Shown: positions 52,735 through 64,000 of the stretch, in pieces
Position numbering within the stretch: the stretch's first letter is position 1
How the letters are laid out: every line of letters begins with the position of its first letter
NCBI RefSeq assembly: GCF_001426885.1
Contig: NZ_LMFP01000003.1
Location: forward strand, 1,377,871-1,441,870
DNA length: 64,000 nucleotides
Direction of reading: 5' to 3'
Origin: Pelomonas sp. Root1444
GTDB lineage: Bacteria > Pseudomonadota > Gammaproteobacteria > Burkholderiales > Burkholderiaceae_C
Notes under the pieces: generated by a model
What the model was told of the DNA's origin: nothing
The model's database searches: none
The model's input: the letters and a program-made list of their open reading frames with translations, nothing else
Position numbers and translations under genes: made by a program

Positions 52735-54357
52735 TTGAACGACTCCTCGGCGAGCGCGACACCCACGGTCGCAGTGCCCACCCTCTCCGATGCGGCGCTG
52801 GCGTGCGACGTGCTCATCGTCGGCGGCGGCATCAATGGCGCCGGTATCGCGCGCGACCTGGCCGGGCGCGGCCTGTCGGTGGTGCTGTGCGAGAAGAACG
52901 ACCTGGCCGCCCATACCTCGTCGGCTTCCACCAAGATGATCCACGGCGGCATCCGCTACCTGGAGTACTACGACTTCCTGCTGGTGCGCAAGGCACTGGC
53001 CGAGCGCGAGGTGCTGCTGCGCAGCGCCCCGCATATCATGCGGCCGCTGCGGCTGGTGGTGCCGCACGACCCGAGCATGCGGCCGGTGTGGATGATGCGC
53101 ATCGGCCTGTTCCTCTACGACCATCTCGCGCGGCGCGAGTTCCTGCCCGGCTCACGCACCATCCGCCTGCGCGGGCACCCACTGGGCGCGCCATTGAACC
53201 CGCGCTATTCGCGCGCCTTCCTGTACTCCGACGGTTGGACCGACGACGCCCGGCTGGTGGTGCTCAACGCGCTGGATGCCGCCGAGCGCGGCGCCCAGGT
53301 GTTGCCGGGCTGGCGCTGCACGGATGCCCAGCGCGACAACGCCCATTGGCAGGTCACGCTTCAGGACGGCGCGGGCAACACCCGCCCCGTGCGCGCTCGC
53401 GCCCTCGTTAACGCCGCAGGGCCGTGGGCCGCCCAGTTCCTCAGGGAGCATGCGCACGCGAACGCGTCCATGATCAAGCCACTGCGGCTGGTCAAGGGCA
53501 GCCACATCGTGGTGCCCAAGCTGTTCGACCACGACCATGCCTACGCGCTGCAAGGCGCCGACAAGCGCGTCATCTTCATCATTCCCTACGAGGGCGACTT
53601 CACGCTCATCGGCACCACCGACGTCGAGCACAAGGGCGCGGTCGGTGACGCGAAGATCGACGACGACGAGATCCGCTACCTGTGCGAACAGGCGAGCCGC
53701 TACATGGTCAAGCCGGTGGTGCCGAGCGACGTGGTGTGGAGCTACTCCGGCGTGCGCCCGCTGATCGAGGATGACGCCGAAGACCCCTCGGCCGTGACGC
53801 GCGACTACCTGCTCGAACTCGACACCGACCGCGCGCCACTGCTGACCGTGTGGGGCGGCAAGATCACGACCTTCCGCAAGCTGGCCGAGGATGCGGCGGA
53901 CGGGCTGTGCAAATGCCTGGGCGTGAAAAGCGCCGCGTGGACGGCGGGCACCTACCTGCCCGGTGGCGACCTCAGTGCCTGGATCGGCCCGGCCGCGCGG
54001 CCCGACGTCGACTTCGCCCGCTTCGAACAGAAGCTGGGGGAGCGCCACCCGGCGCTGCCAGCCACACTGCGCCATCGGCTGGCTCGTGGCTATGGCGCTC
54101 GCATCGACAAAGTTCTGGGGGCCGAAGGCCTGGGTGAAGAGGTCGCACCGGGCTTGCACGAATGCGAGCTCGTCTACCTGCATGACCACGAATGGGCACG
54201 CACGCCCGATGACGTGCTGTGGCGCCGCACCAAGCTCGGGTTGCACCTGACCGAAGCACAACGCCAGGACGTCGCCCGCTGGTGGGCGGCGCGATGGCCG
54301 GGCGAAACGACAACGACCCCCACCGCAGACAGCGTGAGGACGACGACATGGAGTTGA
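52735..54357 (+). CDS. glpD: Glycerol-3-phosphate dehydrogenase, FAD-dependent
   Basis: The 540-aa protein has FAD site VLIVGGGINGAGIARDLAGRG (about 23-43) and the GlpD signatures SASTKMIHGGIRYLEYYDF and GTTDVEHKG. The C-terminal domain (from about 400) contains LHECELVYLHDHEWARTPDDVLWRRTKLGLHL. It oxidises glycerol 3-phosphate to dihydroxyacetone phosphate and feeds electrons to quinone at the membrane. I chose TTG at 52735: it lies five bases after GGAG, whereas the upstream GTG at 52705 has no ribosome site. It overlaps glpS by ten bases. No glpK kinase is in the window, so it must lie elsewhere. Confidence 0.92.
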   Translation: MNDSSASATPTVAVPTLSDAALACDVLIVGGGINGAGIARDLAGRGLSVVLCEKNDLAAHTSSASTKMIHGGIRYLEYYDFLLVRKALAEREVLLRSAPHIMRPLRLVVPHDPSMRPVWMMRIGLFLYDHLARREFLPGSRTIRLRGHPLGAPLNPRYSRAFLYSDGWTDDARLVVLNALDAAERGAQVLPGWRCTDAQRDNAHWQVTLQDGAGNTRPVRARALVNAAGPWAAQFLREHAHANASMIKPLRLVKGSHIVVPKLFDHDHAYALQGADKRVIFIIPYEGDFTLIGTTDVEHKGAVGDAKIDDDEIRYLCEQASRYMVKPVVPSDVVWSYSGVRPLIEDDAEDPSAVTRDYLLELDTDRAPLLTVWGGKITTFRKLAEDAADGLCKCLGVKSAAWTAGTYLPGGDLSAWIGPAARPDVDFARFEQKLGERHPALPATLRHRLARGYGARIDKVLGAEGLGEEVAPGLHECELVYLHDHEWARTPDDVLWRRTKLGLHLTEAQRQDVARWWAARWPGETTTTPTADSVRTTTWS

Positions 54358-55417
54358 CGCTGGAGCGGGTCGACAAGGTGGTGGGCCCCGAGACCCATCT
54401 CTACCCACTGGACCTGAAGCTCGTGCCCGGCGCCGTCACGGTCCTGCTCGGCGCCACGCAGGCCGGCAAGACGACGCTGATGCGGTTGATGGCGGGGCTG
54501 GATGTGCCCACGCATGGCCACGTCCATGTGGACGGCAAGGACGTGACCGGCATGCCGGTGCGCCAGCGCAACGTCGCGATGGTCTACCAGCAGTTCATCA
54601 ACTACCCGTCGATGAGCGTGTACGACAACATCGCCTCGCCGCTCAAGCTGCGCCGCGAGAAGAACATCGCCGGCCGTGTGCAGGCCCTGGCCGCCAAGCT
54701 GCGCATCGAACCCTTCCTGTCGCGCCTGCCCGCGGAGCTTTCCGGCGGCCAGCAACAGCGTGTGGCACTGGCCCGCGCGCTGGCCAAGGCCGCACCCTTG
54801 ATGCTGCTCGACGAGCCGCTGGTGAACCTGGACTACAAGCTGCGCGAGGGACTGCGCGACGAGCTGACACAGCTCTTCGCCGACGGCGACTCCACCGTCG
54901 TGTACGCCACCACCGAGCCCACCGAGGCCCTGCTGCTGGGCGGCTATACCGCCGTGATGGATGCCGGCGAAGTGCTCCAGCACGGCCCCACGGCCGAGGT
55001 GTTCCACCGGCCGCGGTCGATCCGCGTCGCGCGCGCCTTCAGCGACCCGCCGATGAACCTGATTCCCGGCACCGCCGCCGCGTCGGGCGTGAGCCTGCCG
55101 GCGGGTGTACAGATCACGGTCTCCCTGCCCGCCGCCCGCAGCGCCACGCTGACCGTCGGCGTGCGCGCCAGCGCCCTGCACGTGCAAAGCCGCCCCGGCG
55201 ACGTGGCGCTGCCCGGCACGGTGGAGCTGGCAGAGATCTCGGGCTCCGACACCTTCGTGCACGTGGACACGCCGGTCGGAGAACTCGTCGCCCAACTGAC
55301 CGGCGTGCACTTCTTCGAACTGGGCGCCAGCCTCACGCTGCATCTGAGCCCGGCCCAGGTCTACGTGTTCGACGCCAGCGGCGCGCTGCTGCTGGCGCCG
55401 GCCAAGGAGCTGACCTG

Positions 55418-55418
<1 letters not shown>
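54348..55418 (+). CDS. glpS: Glycerol ABC transporter ATP-binding protein GlpS
   Basis: The 356-aa ATPase of the MalK/UgpC class has a somewhat unusual Walker A, GATQAGKTTLMR (about 37-48), with Gln where others have Gly or Ser. QQFINYPSMSVYDNIASPL is typical of GlpS. The signature LSGGQQQR is intact; Walker B is LMLLDEPLVNLD, and the switch position reads TTEPTEA, with Thr instead of the usual His. A TOBE-like C-terminal part follows. It pairs with GlpT in the GlpSTPQV glycerol importer described in Rhizobium leguminosarum. Confidence 0.9.
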
Positions 55419-57319
<1,901 letters not shown>

Positions 57320-57327
<8 letters not shown>

Positions 57328-58132
57328 ACGCCGCTTCAGGAAGCGCTCGATCTTCCTGTTCGCCTACCTGCTGTTCGCCATCCTGCCCGTGTACTGGATG
57401 GTCAACATGTCGTTCAAGACGAACACGGAGATCCTGTCGACCTTCAGCATGTTCCCGCGGGACTTCACCTGGGAGCACTACAAGACCATCTTCACCGACG
57501 AGAGCTGGTACTCGGGCTACATCAACTCGTTGATCTACGTGGCCATCAACACGGTGATCTCGCTGCTGGTGGCCCTGCCGGCGGCCTACGCGTTCAGCCG
57601 CTACAGCTTCCTCGGTGACAAGCACGTCTTCTTCTGGCTGCTGACCAACCGCATGACGCCGCCGGCCGTCTTCCTGCTGCCCTTCTTCCAGCTCTACACC
57701 ACGCTGGGCTTGATGGACACGCACATCGCCGTGGCGCTCGCGCACCTGCTGTTCAACGTGCCGCTGGCGGTCTGGATCCTGGAAGGCTTCATGAGCGGCA
57801 TCCCGCGCGAGATCGACGAGACGGCCTACATCGACGGCTACTCCTTCCCGCGCTTCTTCCTGACCGTCTTCGTGCCACTCATCAAGGCCGGCGTGGGCGT
57901 GGCGGCGTTCTTCTGCTTCATGTTCAGCTGGGTGGAGCTGCTGATGGCCCGCACGCTGACGAGCGTGAATGCCAAGCCCATCGTCGCGACGATGACGCGC
58001 ACGGTCAGCGCCTCCGGCATGGACTGGGGCGTGCTCGCCGCCGCCGGTGTGCTGACCATCGTGCCCGGCGCGATCGTCATCTGGTTCGTGCGGCACTACA
58101 TCGCCAAGGGCTTCGCGATGGGCCGCGTCTAG
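57320..58132 (+). CDS. glpQ: Glycerol ABC transporter permease GlpQ
   Basis: The 270-aa permease has six membrane segments and the EAA loop IPREIDETAYIDGYSFPRFFLTVFVPLIKAG (about 157-187). PVYWMVNMSFKTNTEIL near the N-terminus is typical of the MalG-like partner. Not related to the E. coli phosphodiesterase of the same name. The DUF2160 gene follows after 30 bases behind a GAGGAGA site. Confidence 0.9.
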
Positions 58133-58162
58133 CGCCCCGCGATCGACCGAGAGGAGACAAGC

Positions 58163-58471
58163 ATGTTCGAGTGGATGGCCTGGACGCTGCCGGTGGCAGT
58201 GTTCTTCTGCAGCATCGTGCTGATGCTGATCGGCATGACGGTCTGGGAGCTGAAGTCACCCACCACCAGCCGCCGCGGCTGGCTGCCGATGGAGACGACC
58301 CGCGGGGACCGCCTGTTCGTCGGCCTGCTGGCGGCGGCCTACGTCAACCTGGCCTTCGTCGCCTTGAGCGAAAAGATGGTCGCCTGGTTCGGCCTTGTGG
58401 ACGAACCCTCCATCTGGATCAGCTTCGTGCTCTCCATGGCACTGCTCGCGCTGATCATGCGGAAAGGCTGA
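58163..58471 (+). CDS. DUF2160 membrane protein of the glycerol ABC transporter locus
   Basis: The 102-aa protein has three hydrophobic segments (about 6-27, 52-70 and 82-99) and the DUF2160 landmarks VWELKSPTTSRRGWLPMETTRGDRLF. Proteins of this family occur almost only between glpQ and glpV, as here. The function is unknown; an accessory role in transporter assembly is plausible. Confidence 0.88.
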   Translation: MFEWMAWTLPVAVFFCSIVLMLIGMTVWELKSPTTSRRGWLPMETTRGDRLFVGLLAAAYVNLAFVALSEKMVAWFGLVDEPSIWISFVLSMALLALIMRKG

Positions 58472-58557
58472 AACGCGTTTTTCGAAAAGGCGGCCGGCCA
58501 TCTCTTCCCGACCGGCATGCCAGTGCAAGCAATGGGAAGCCATCTCAGGAGACAGAC

Positions 58558-60291
<1,734 letters not shown>

Positions 60292-60331
60292 GCCTCATTG
60301 CCGCGCATCCGTCACGGTAGCGACCGCGCGT

Positions 60332-60366
60332 CAGACCCGGCCGAGCGCCGGGTCTGTTTGCTTTCT
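60332..60366 (+). terminator. Rho-independent terminator of the glp operon
   Basis: CAGACCCGGC pairs perfectly with GCCGGGTCTG around CGAGC (ten pairs), followed by the T-rich TTTGCTTTCT. Confidence 0.85.
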
Positions 60367-60524
60367 CTCATTGCAAAAGCGCGCTGAGCCACTTCGGGCA
60401 CTGCCCGCGCGGCCGGGGCCACGGGCCGGGGGCCAACCGCGCCGGCGCCGACAACGCGGAGTTGTCCGACACCCGGCCGGCCGTCGCTGGCCTACGGTGG
60501 GCGTTCAACACTGTGGGACTCCCC

Positions 60525-60674
60525 ATGTCGGATGGCATCAACACCAGCGAGACCGATGAAGTCCGAGACCGCGCCAGGAAGTTCGGCGTCACTCCTGGCG
60601 AACCCGAGGTCGCGGTGAAGGCGGTCGACAACGAGGCCACGGCCGAGGAAGCCCACCTCAAGTCAAAGCGGTGA
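60525..60674 (+). CDS. DUF3606 small protein
   Basis: The 49-aa protein has the DUF3606 pattern: EVRDRARKFGVTPGEPEVAVKAVDNEATAEEAHLK matches the family core of a W/R-x-K-K-FG helix, the AVKAV motif and a terminal Val/Ala-rich helix. These small acidic proteins are common in proteobacteria and have no known function; some are stress-induced. ATG at 60525 follows GGGACTCCCC with a weak ribosome site. The exonuclease III start lies four bases after its stop, so the two are probably co-expressed. Confidence 0.7.
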   Translation: MSDGINTSETDEVRDRARKFGVTPGEPEVAVKAVDNEATAEEAHLKSKR

Positions 60675-60678
60675 TGCG

Positions 60679-61557
60679 GTGCGGGTGGCGACCTGGAACA
60701 TCAACAGCGTGGTGCGGCGCACCGACCAACTGCTCGACTGGCTGGCGCGAACGCAGCCCGACGTCGTCGCCCTGCAGGAGCTGAAGGCCACCACGGAGAA
60801 CTTCCCCGTCCAGGCGGTGAAGGATGCAGGCTATCGCTCACTGGTGGTCGGCGAGCGCAGCTGGAACGGCGTCGCGCTGCTGTCCCGCCATGAACTCGTT
60901 CCCGTCATCAAGGCCTTGCCGGGCGACGCGAGCGACAAGCAGGCGCGCTACCTGGAGGCCGCCATCAACGGCATGTTGTTCGCCTGCCTGTACTTGCCAA
61001 ACGGCAACCCGCAGCCTGGCCCCAAGTTCGACTACAAGTTGCGCTGGTTTGAACGACTGAAGAAGCGCACAGCCGAACTCTTCGCGACCGGCCAGCCCGT
61101 CGTGCTGCTGGGGGACTGGAACGTCGTCCCCACCGACGCTGACATTTACAAACCCGACAGCTGGCGCAAGGACGCGCTGCTGCAGCCCGAGTCGCGCCAG
61201 GCGTTTGCCGACGTGTTGGCCCAGGGGTGGACGGATGCCATCAAGGCGGTTTATCTCGACAAGGTGCCGTTCACGTTCTGGGACTACTTTCGCAAGCACT
61301 GGGAGCGCGATGCAGGCCTGCGCATTGACCACATCCTGGTCAGCAGCGCCCTGCGGGTGCTGGACGCCGGCGTGGATCGCGATGAACGCGGTGCCGAGCA
61401 CCCGAGCGACCACGCCCCCGTCTGGGCAGAGATCGAGCTGGCTGAGAAGCGTCGCAAGAAGCCGGCGGCCAAGCCGGCGGTCAAGCGTGCGGCGGCGAAG
61501 AAGTCGAGGCCGGCCCCGAAGCCCTCCGCGCCAAGCGACGCCCCTCTGGCGGGCTGA
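60679..61557 (+). CDS. xth: Exodeoxyribonuclease III (AP endonuclease)
   Basis: The 292-aa protein belongs to the exonuclease III family: MRVATWNINSVVRR start, metal ligand Glu34 in ALQELK, YLPNGNP, the catalytic GDWNVVPTDAD, and the C-terminal SDHAPVWAEI with the catalytic His. It cuts DNA at abasic sites and trims 3' ends. A Lys/Ala/Pro-rich tail (about 258-292, KRRKKPAAKPAVKRAAAKK) is an extension seen in several Burkholderiales DNA-binding proteins and may raise DNA affinity. GTG start at 60679, just behind the DUF3606 gene. Confidence 0.92.
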   Translation: MRVATWNINSVVRRTDQLLDWLARTQPDVVALQELKATTENFPVQAVKDAGYRSLVVGERSWNGVALLSRHELVPVIKALPGDASDKQARYLEAAINGMLFACLYLPNGNPQPGPKFDYKLRWFERLKKRTAELFATGQPVVLLGDWNVVPTDADIYKPDSWRKDALLQPESRQAFADVLAQGWTDAIKAVYLDKVPFTFWDYFRKHWERDAGLRIDHILVSSALRVLDAGVDRDERGAEHPSDHAPVWAEIELAEKRRKKPAAKPAVKRAAAKKSRPAPKPSAPSDAPLAG

Positions 61558-62262
61558 CCGAGTGTCTTGTCAGCCAGTTCTTTGTCCCCCCGCTCTACCT
61601 GCTGCTGCCGTCCTCGGCGCACTGACCAGCGCCGGCCGCGCCGTGGCATTGCCAGTGCCGCCGATGGATAAATCTGCTGAAGGTCTATGTGCTGGCGTTG
61701 GCCAGAAGCTTCGGCGTCGAGGATGTATTCCGAGCAGTGGGCGCAATGACAAAAGAAAAGGGGCGCTCGATGCGCCCCTTTGTCTGCCGTGTCTTGGACT
61801 TTATTTAAAATGATCGAAAAATTTAAGAGTGTCAGACATTGCCCCTGCGGAGAGAAATTTCGAAAGACTGTCAAACGGCCTGAGTTTGACATCTTTGAGC
61901 AGGCGAACAAAAACAAAGATTGTCAGTGCCCGGTTGGCAGCGAACTCGGTCACTGGGGGCGGGGCGTCGTGTGACCGGTTCTGAGCCGGGTTCGGTCTTC
62001 CAGGTGCCGGCCGCCTGAGGTTCTGAGTGGCTGGTCTGACTGCATGAGCGGCCGTTCGATGCTGCTGGCTGCGCTTACTACGCCCGAATGACCGCTCCCG
62101 CGTCCAGCGACCGTCTCAAATCGACCCCCAGCAGCCGGTGGGCCTGCGGAATTCAGCGCCACAAAGCAGTCGCCGACCTACGCCCAATAGCAATCCAGCG
62201 ATTGGGGGGAGCAAACAGGACGACCGGAGGCGCTGGCGAGCGAAACCTGACAACGCTTCGAA
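61558..62262. other. 705-base region without a supported gene; low-GC and partly decayed
   Basis: A plus-strand frame ending with TAA near 61805 reads LLKVYVLALARSFGVEDVFRAVGAM, protein-like but without a plausible start, so possibly the end of a dead gene. A second frame (61810-61974) would give 54 aa with CPCGEKF and CQCPVG Cys motifs but has no ribosome site. From about 61740 to 61930 the sequence is clearly poorer in G+C than its surroundings. Bases 61980-62262 show nothing I can assign. The patch separates chromosome-like genes from the TetR/hydrolase/IS end. Confidence 0.45.
61757..61781. terminator. Bidirectional Rho-independent terminator
   Basis: AAAGGGGCGC pairs with GCGCCCCTTT around TCGAT, ten perfect pairs. 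The T run on the plus strand and the A run on its other side allow action in both directions. It lies 200 bases after the exonuclease gene. Confidence 0.7.
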
Positions 62263-62952
62263 TTAGACCGAAGTCCTGAGTTGCTGAAGCGCGCCCAGAG
62301 CCATGGCTCGGAAGTGGAAAACAAGCACGTCGATGGGTTCGACGAATCCCGAATGCGTCCAATCCTTGGCGAGTTGATAGAGCGAGCCGAGCAGAGCCCG
62401 AGCGAGCATCCGTGGGTGCAAAGTGGCGTTCTTGCCCACAGCCAGATCGGCGAAGACCAGACGCTCTATCAACGCGGTGGTCTTGTCTAGCTCGGCGCCG
62501 TACCGCTCATCCACATAGGTGCTGACGCCTTCGATCTCGATCAGAGTCACACGCGCAACTGCAGGGTTTGACAGGATGGCTGCGAAGTACGACCGCGCAG
62601 CGGCCTGAATCCGCGCGGCCGGCGTCGGCTCGCAGGCCTGAACGGCCTGAAGAGCAAGCATGCGCATGTGTTCCATTGCTTCCCCGCACGCGTCGCAAAG
62701 CAACACCTCGTTGCTGGCGAAGGACTCGTAGAAGTAGCGCGGGGTGAGGCCTGCCTGCTCACACACGGCGCGCACGGTCGCCGCCCGAAATCCGACAGTG
62801 CCATAGACACCGATGGCCGCGCCGATCAAGCGCCGCCGTCGATCCTCGAGCCGTTCATGGTGGGAGCTGCCTGCATAGCGGCGCTCGCCATTGCCGCGCG
62901 AGTTCTCTCGTTCGACGTTTGCAGACCGATCCCTTGACTTGCCTTTTTCCAT
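62263..62952 (-). CDS. TetR-family transcriptional regulator
   Basis: The 229-aa protein has a TetR helix-turn-helix at about 35-82 (RRRRLIGAAIGVYGTVGFRAATVRAVCEQAGLTPRYFYESFASNEVLL), followed by an all-helical ligand domain. The first 30 residues are charged and Arg/Ser-rich, longer than usual, so an internal start is possible although no better codon with a ribosome site is seen. It is divergent from an alpha/beta hydrolase, with a perfect 24-base operator palindrome between, which strongly suggests autoregulation and control of the hydrolase. Confidence 0.87.
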   Translation of the reverse strand: MEKGKSRDRSANVERENSRGNGERRYAGSSHHERLEDRRRRLIGAAIGVYGTVGFRAATVRAVCEQAGLTPRYFYESFASNEVLLCDACGEAMEHMRMLALQAVQACEPTPAARIQAAARSYFAAILSNPAVARVTLIEIEGVSTYVDERYGAELDKTTALIERLVFADLAVGKNATLHPRMLARALLGSLYQLAKDWTHSGFVEPIDVLVFHFRAMALGALQQLRTSV

Positions 62953-63071
62953 GTCTCGATCTTATGGCTTCATGCCTGGCCCCTGGGCGACGGGCATCGT
63001 TTTGCCTGGAGCCTGCTCCTGTCGAAGGGCAATGGTCTGGCACTTGACTGCGATGCCTGTGTCGTCGCACA

Positions 63072-63095
63072 ATCTGATAACCGTCATTATCAGAT
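63072..63095. promoter_or_regulatory. TetR-type operator palindrome
   Basis: ATCTGATAA and TTATCAGAT are perfect inverted nine-base arms around CCGTCA. The palindrome lies 31-54 bases before the hydrolase start and 120 bases from the tetR start, overlapping the expected hydrolase promoter. Confidence 0.8.
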
Positions 63096-63125
63096 AGTTC
63101 GAAATCTTTAGCGTGTGGAGACAGA

Positions 63126-63995
63126 ATGACACGACGAGACGTCAAGTTCCGTTCGCAGGGGCAGGAATGTGCAGGATGCTTCTATCCCGCTGCAGCCGAA
63201 GCGACCAACCCGAGACCCTGCGTCGTGATGGCTCACGGCCTTGGTGGGATCAAGGAAATGCGGCTCGGTGCCTATGCGGAGCAGTTCGCCGCGGCCGGCT
63301 ACCACACGCTGGTATTCGACTATCGCCACTTCGGAGCGAGCGACGGGCAGCCGCGCCAGTTGCTGGACATCAGCAAGGAACTGCAGGACTGGCAAGCAGC
63401 CATCGCGCATGCGCGCACCCTGCCCGAAGTCGATGCGAACAAGATCGCGATCTGGGGCTCGTCGCTCAGCGGCGGTCACGTGCTTGCGACGGCCGCCCGG
63501 GAACCTGAGCTGGCCGCGGTGATTTCTCAGGTCCCACATTTCAGCGGCGTTGCCGGCGTGCTGGCGCTGGGCTTCATGCCGTGCGTTCGCCTGACATTCC
63601 ACGGCATCTATGACGCTTTGCGAGGCCTGCTCGGAATGCCGCCACACTACGTACTGTCCAGCAATGAGCCGGGCAAGCTGGGGCTGATGACAGGCCCCGG
63701 CGATGACGAGGGCTATCTGAAGCTTGTCCCGCCAGGCCAGCCCTTCGACCAGCGGGTGGCGGCGCGCTTCGCACTATTCATCGGTCTGTATTCACCGGGT
63801 CGCCATCTGGCCAAGTTGACCATGCCCAATCTCGTGCAGGTGGCCATGGAGGATCGCGTCACGCCGCCAGGTCCCGCGATCCGTGCAGCAGCCAACTCGC
63901 CCCTCACTACGCTCAAGCGGTACCCAAAAGGGCACTTTGAACCGCCCCGGGAATCGCGGAGGCCCGTTGGTTTAAGTCAGACGGTCGCGGCCTGA
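63126..63995 (+). pseudogene. Alpha/beta hydrolase, C-terminus apparently replaced by an insertion sequence end
   Basis: The frame encodes 289 aa. The hydrolase part is good: oxyanion region VVMAHGLGGIKEM, RHFGASDGQPRQ, and the elbow WGSSLSGGH with Ser113 (G-x-S-x-S-G-G form), ending with the His-containing YPKGHF near residue 271. Relatives continue after this His with about 20 residues of a final helix. Here the sequence changes at base 63938 to Pro/Arg-rich residues that coincide with an IS3-like end. Activity may be lost or changed. Before the insertion the gene was probably TetR-controlled through the palindrome upstream. Confidence 0.6.
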
Positions 63996-64000
63996 CCAGC
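63938..64000. mobile_element. Terminal bases of an IS3-family-like insertion sequence (continues beyond window)
   Basis: TGAACCGCCCCGGG followed by AATCGCGGAGGCC resembles, from memory, the ends of IS3-family elements of Burkholderiales and Xanthomonas (TGAACCGCCCCGGGTTT-like). It begins exactly where the hydrolase loses similarity to its family. No transposase is visible in the remaining 60 bases, so this is a partial view. Confidence 0.5.

Noticed and set aside
61810..61974. 54-codon frame with four Cys (CPCGEKF, CQCPVG).
   Set aside because: No ribosome site and no recognised zinc-ribbon spacing; described only within the low-GC region.
62150..62262. Sequence on the minus strand that vaguely resembles a tRNA T-arm and acceptor end.
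   Set aside because: The T-loop consensus is not met (GGTTTCGCTC instead of GGTTCRANTCC), and no partner strand is found.

Overview
The window is about 64 kb of high-GC DNA (near 69 % G+C by eye) with tightly packed genes, many ATGA or TGATG stop/start overlaps, and almost no mobile DNA until its right end. Gene content points to a betaproteobacterium of the order Burkholderiales, in the Roseateles / Mitsuaria / Rubrivivax neighbourhood: system I cytochrome c maturation fused to a nap operon, a GlpSTPQV-type glycerol ABC importer beside glpD, a TonB receptor-YfiR-hybrid kinase triad, and a PEP-CTERM-like exported lipase. The placement is inferred from gene families; no marker gene such as rRNA is present.

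Layout. 1-10.5 kb: end of a TonB-like gene, a GDSL esterase, two LysR regulators each beside an enzyme gene (azoreductase, SDR), pirin, a DUF938 protein and a branched-chain amino-acid type ABC importer with a fused LivM-LivG protein and no LivK. 10.5-18.3 kb: a BON lipoprotein, an AsmA-family protein, an unknown 154-aa protein, then an outer-membrane receptor, YfiR and hybrid kinase in one operon. 18.3-32.1 kb, minus strand: a secreted alginate-lyase-like/LamG protein, then a LysR gene and a nine-gene operon for D-galactose by the De Ley-Doudoroff route. In that operon a GH35 beta-galactosidase frees the sugar, an AraFGH-type ABC importer takes it up, an SDR dehydrogenase and an SMP-30 lactonase make galactonate, and DgoD, DgoK and DgoA carry it to pyruvate and glyceraldehyde 3-phosphate.

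32.1-37.5 kb: a control region with a palindromic operator, a tiny self-contained transcription unit (promoter, 32-codon ORF, terminator), further hairpins and a Fur box, then a siderophore receptor, LysE exporter, MocR regulator and DUF59 protein. 37.5-49.7 kb: an NnrS-like membrane protein, an FNR-type site, napEDABC and ccmABCDEFGHI run together as one co-directional block, so nitrate reductase is made together with the machinery that attaches its c-type hemes. 49.7-51.7 kb: two hydrolases flanking a GntR/FadR-like inverted repeat. 51.8-60.3 kb: GlpR, divergent from glpD-glpSTPQ-DUF2160-glpV, a full glycerol uptake and oxidation operon closed by a strong terminator.

60.4-64 kb: a DUF3606 small protein, exonuclease III, a terminator, and a lower-GC patch that looks acquired or decayed. 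A TetR gene follows, divergent from an alpha/beta hydrolase across a perfect operator palindrome. The hydrolase seems to lose its C-terminus where the end of an IS3-like insertion sequence begins, about 60 bases before the window stops.

The observations most worth following up are the 32-codon transcription unit at 32.3 kb, a dispersed multi-hairpin repeat placed just after stop codons in two unrelated operons, the YfiR-to-histidine-kinase pairing, and the IS-truncated hydrolase.
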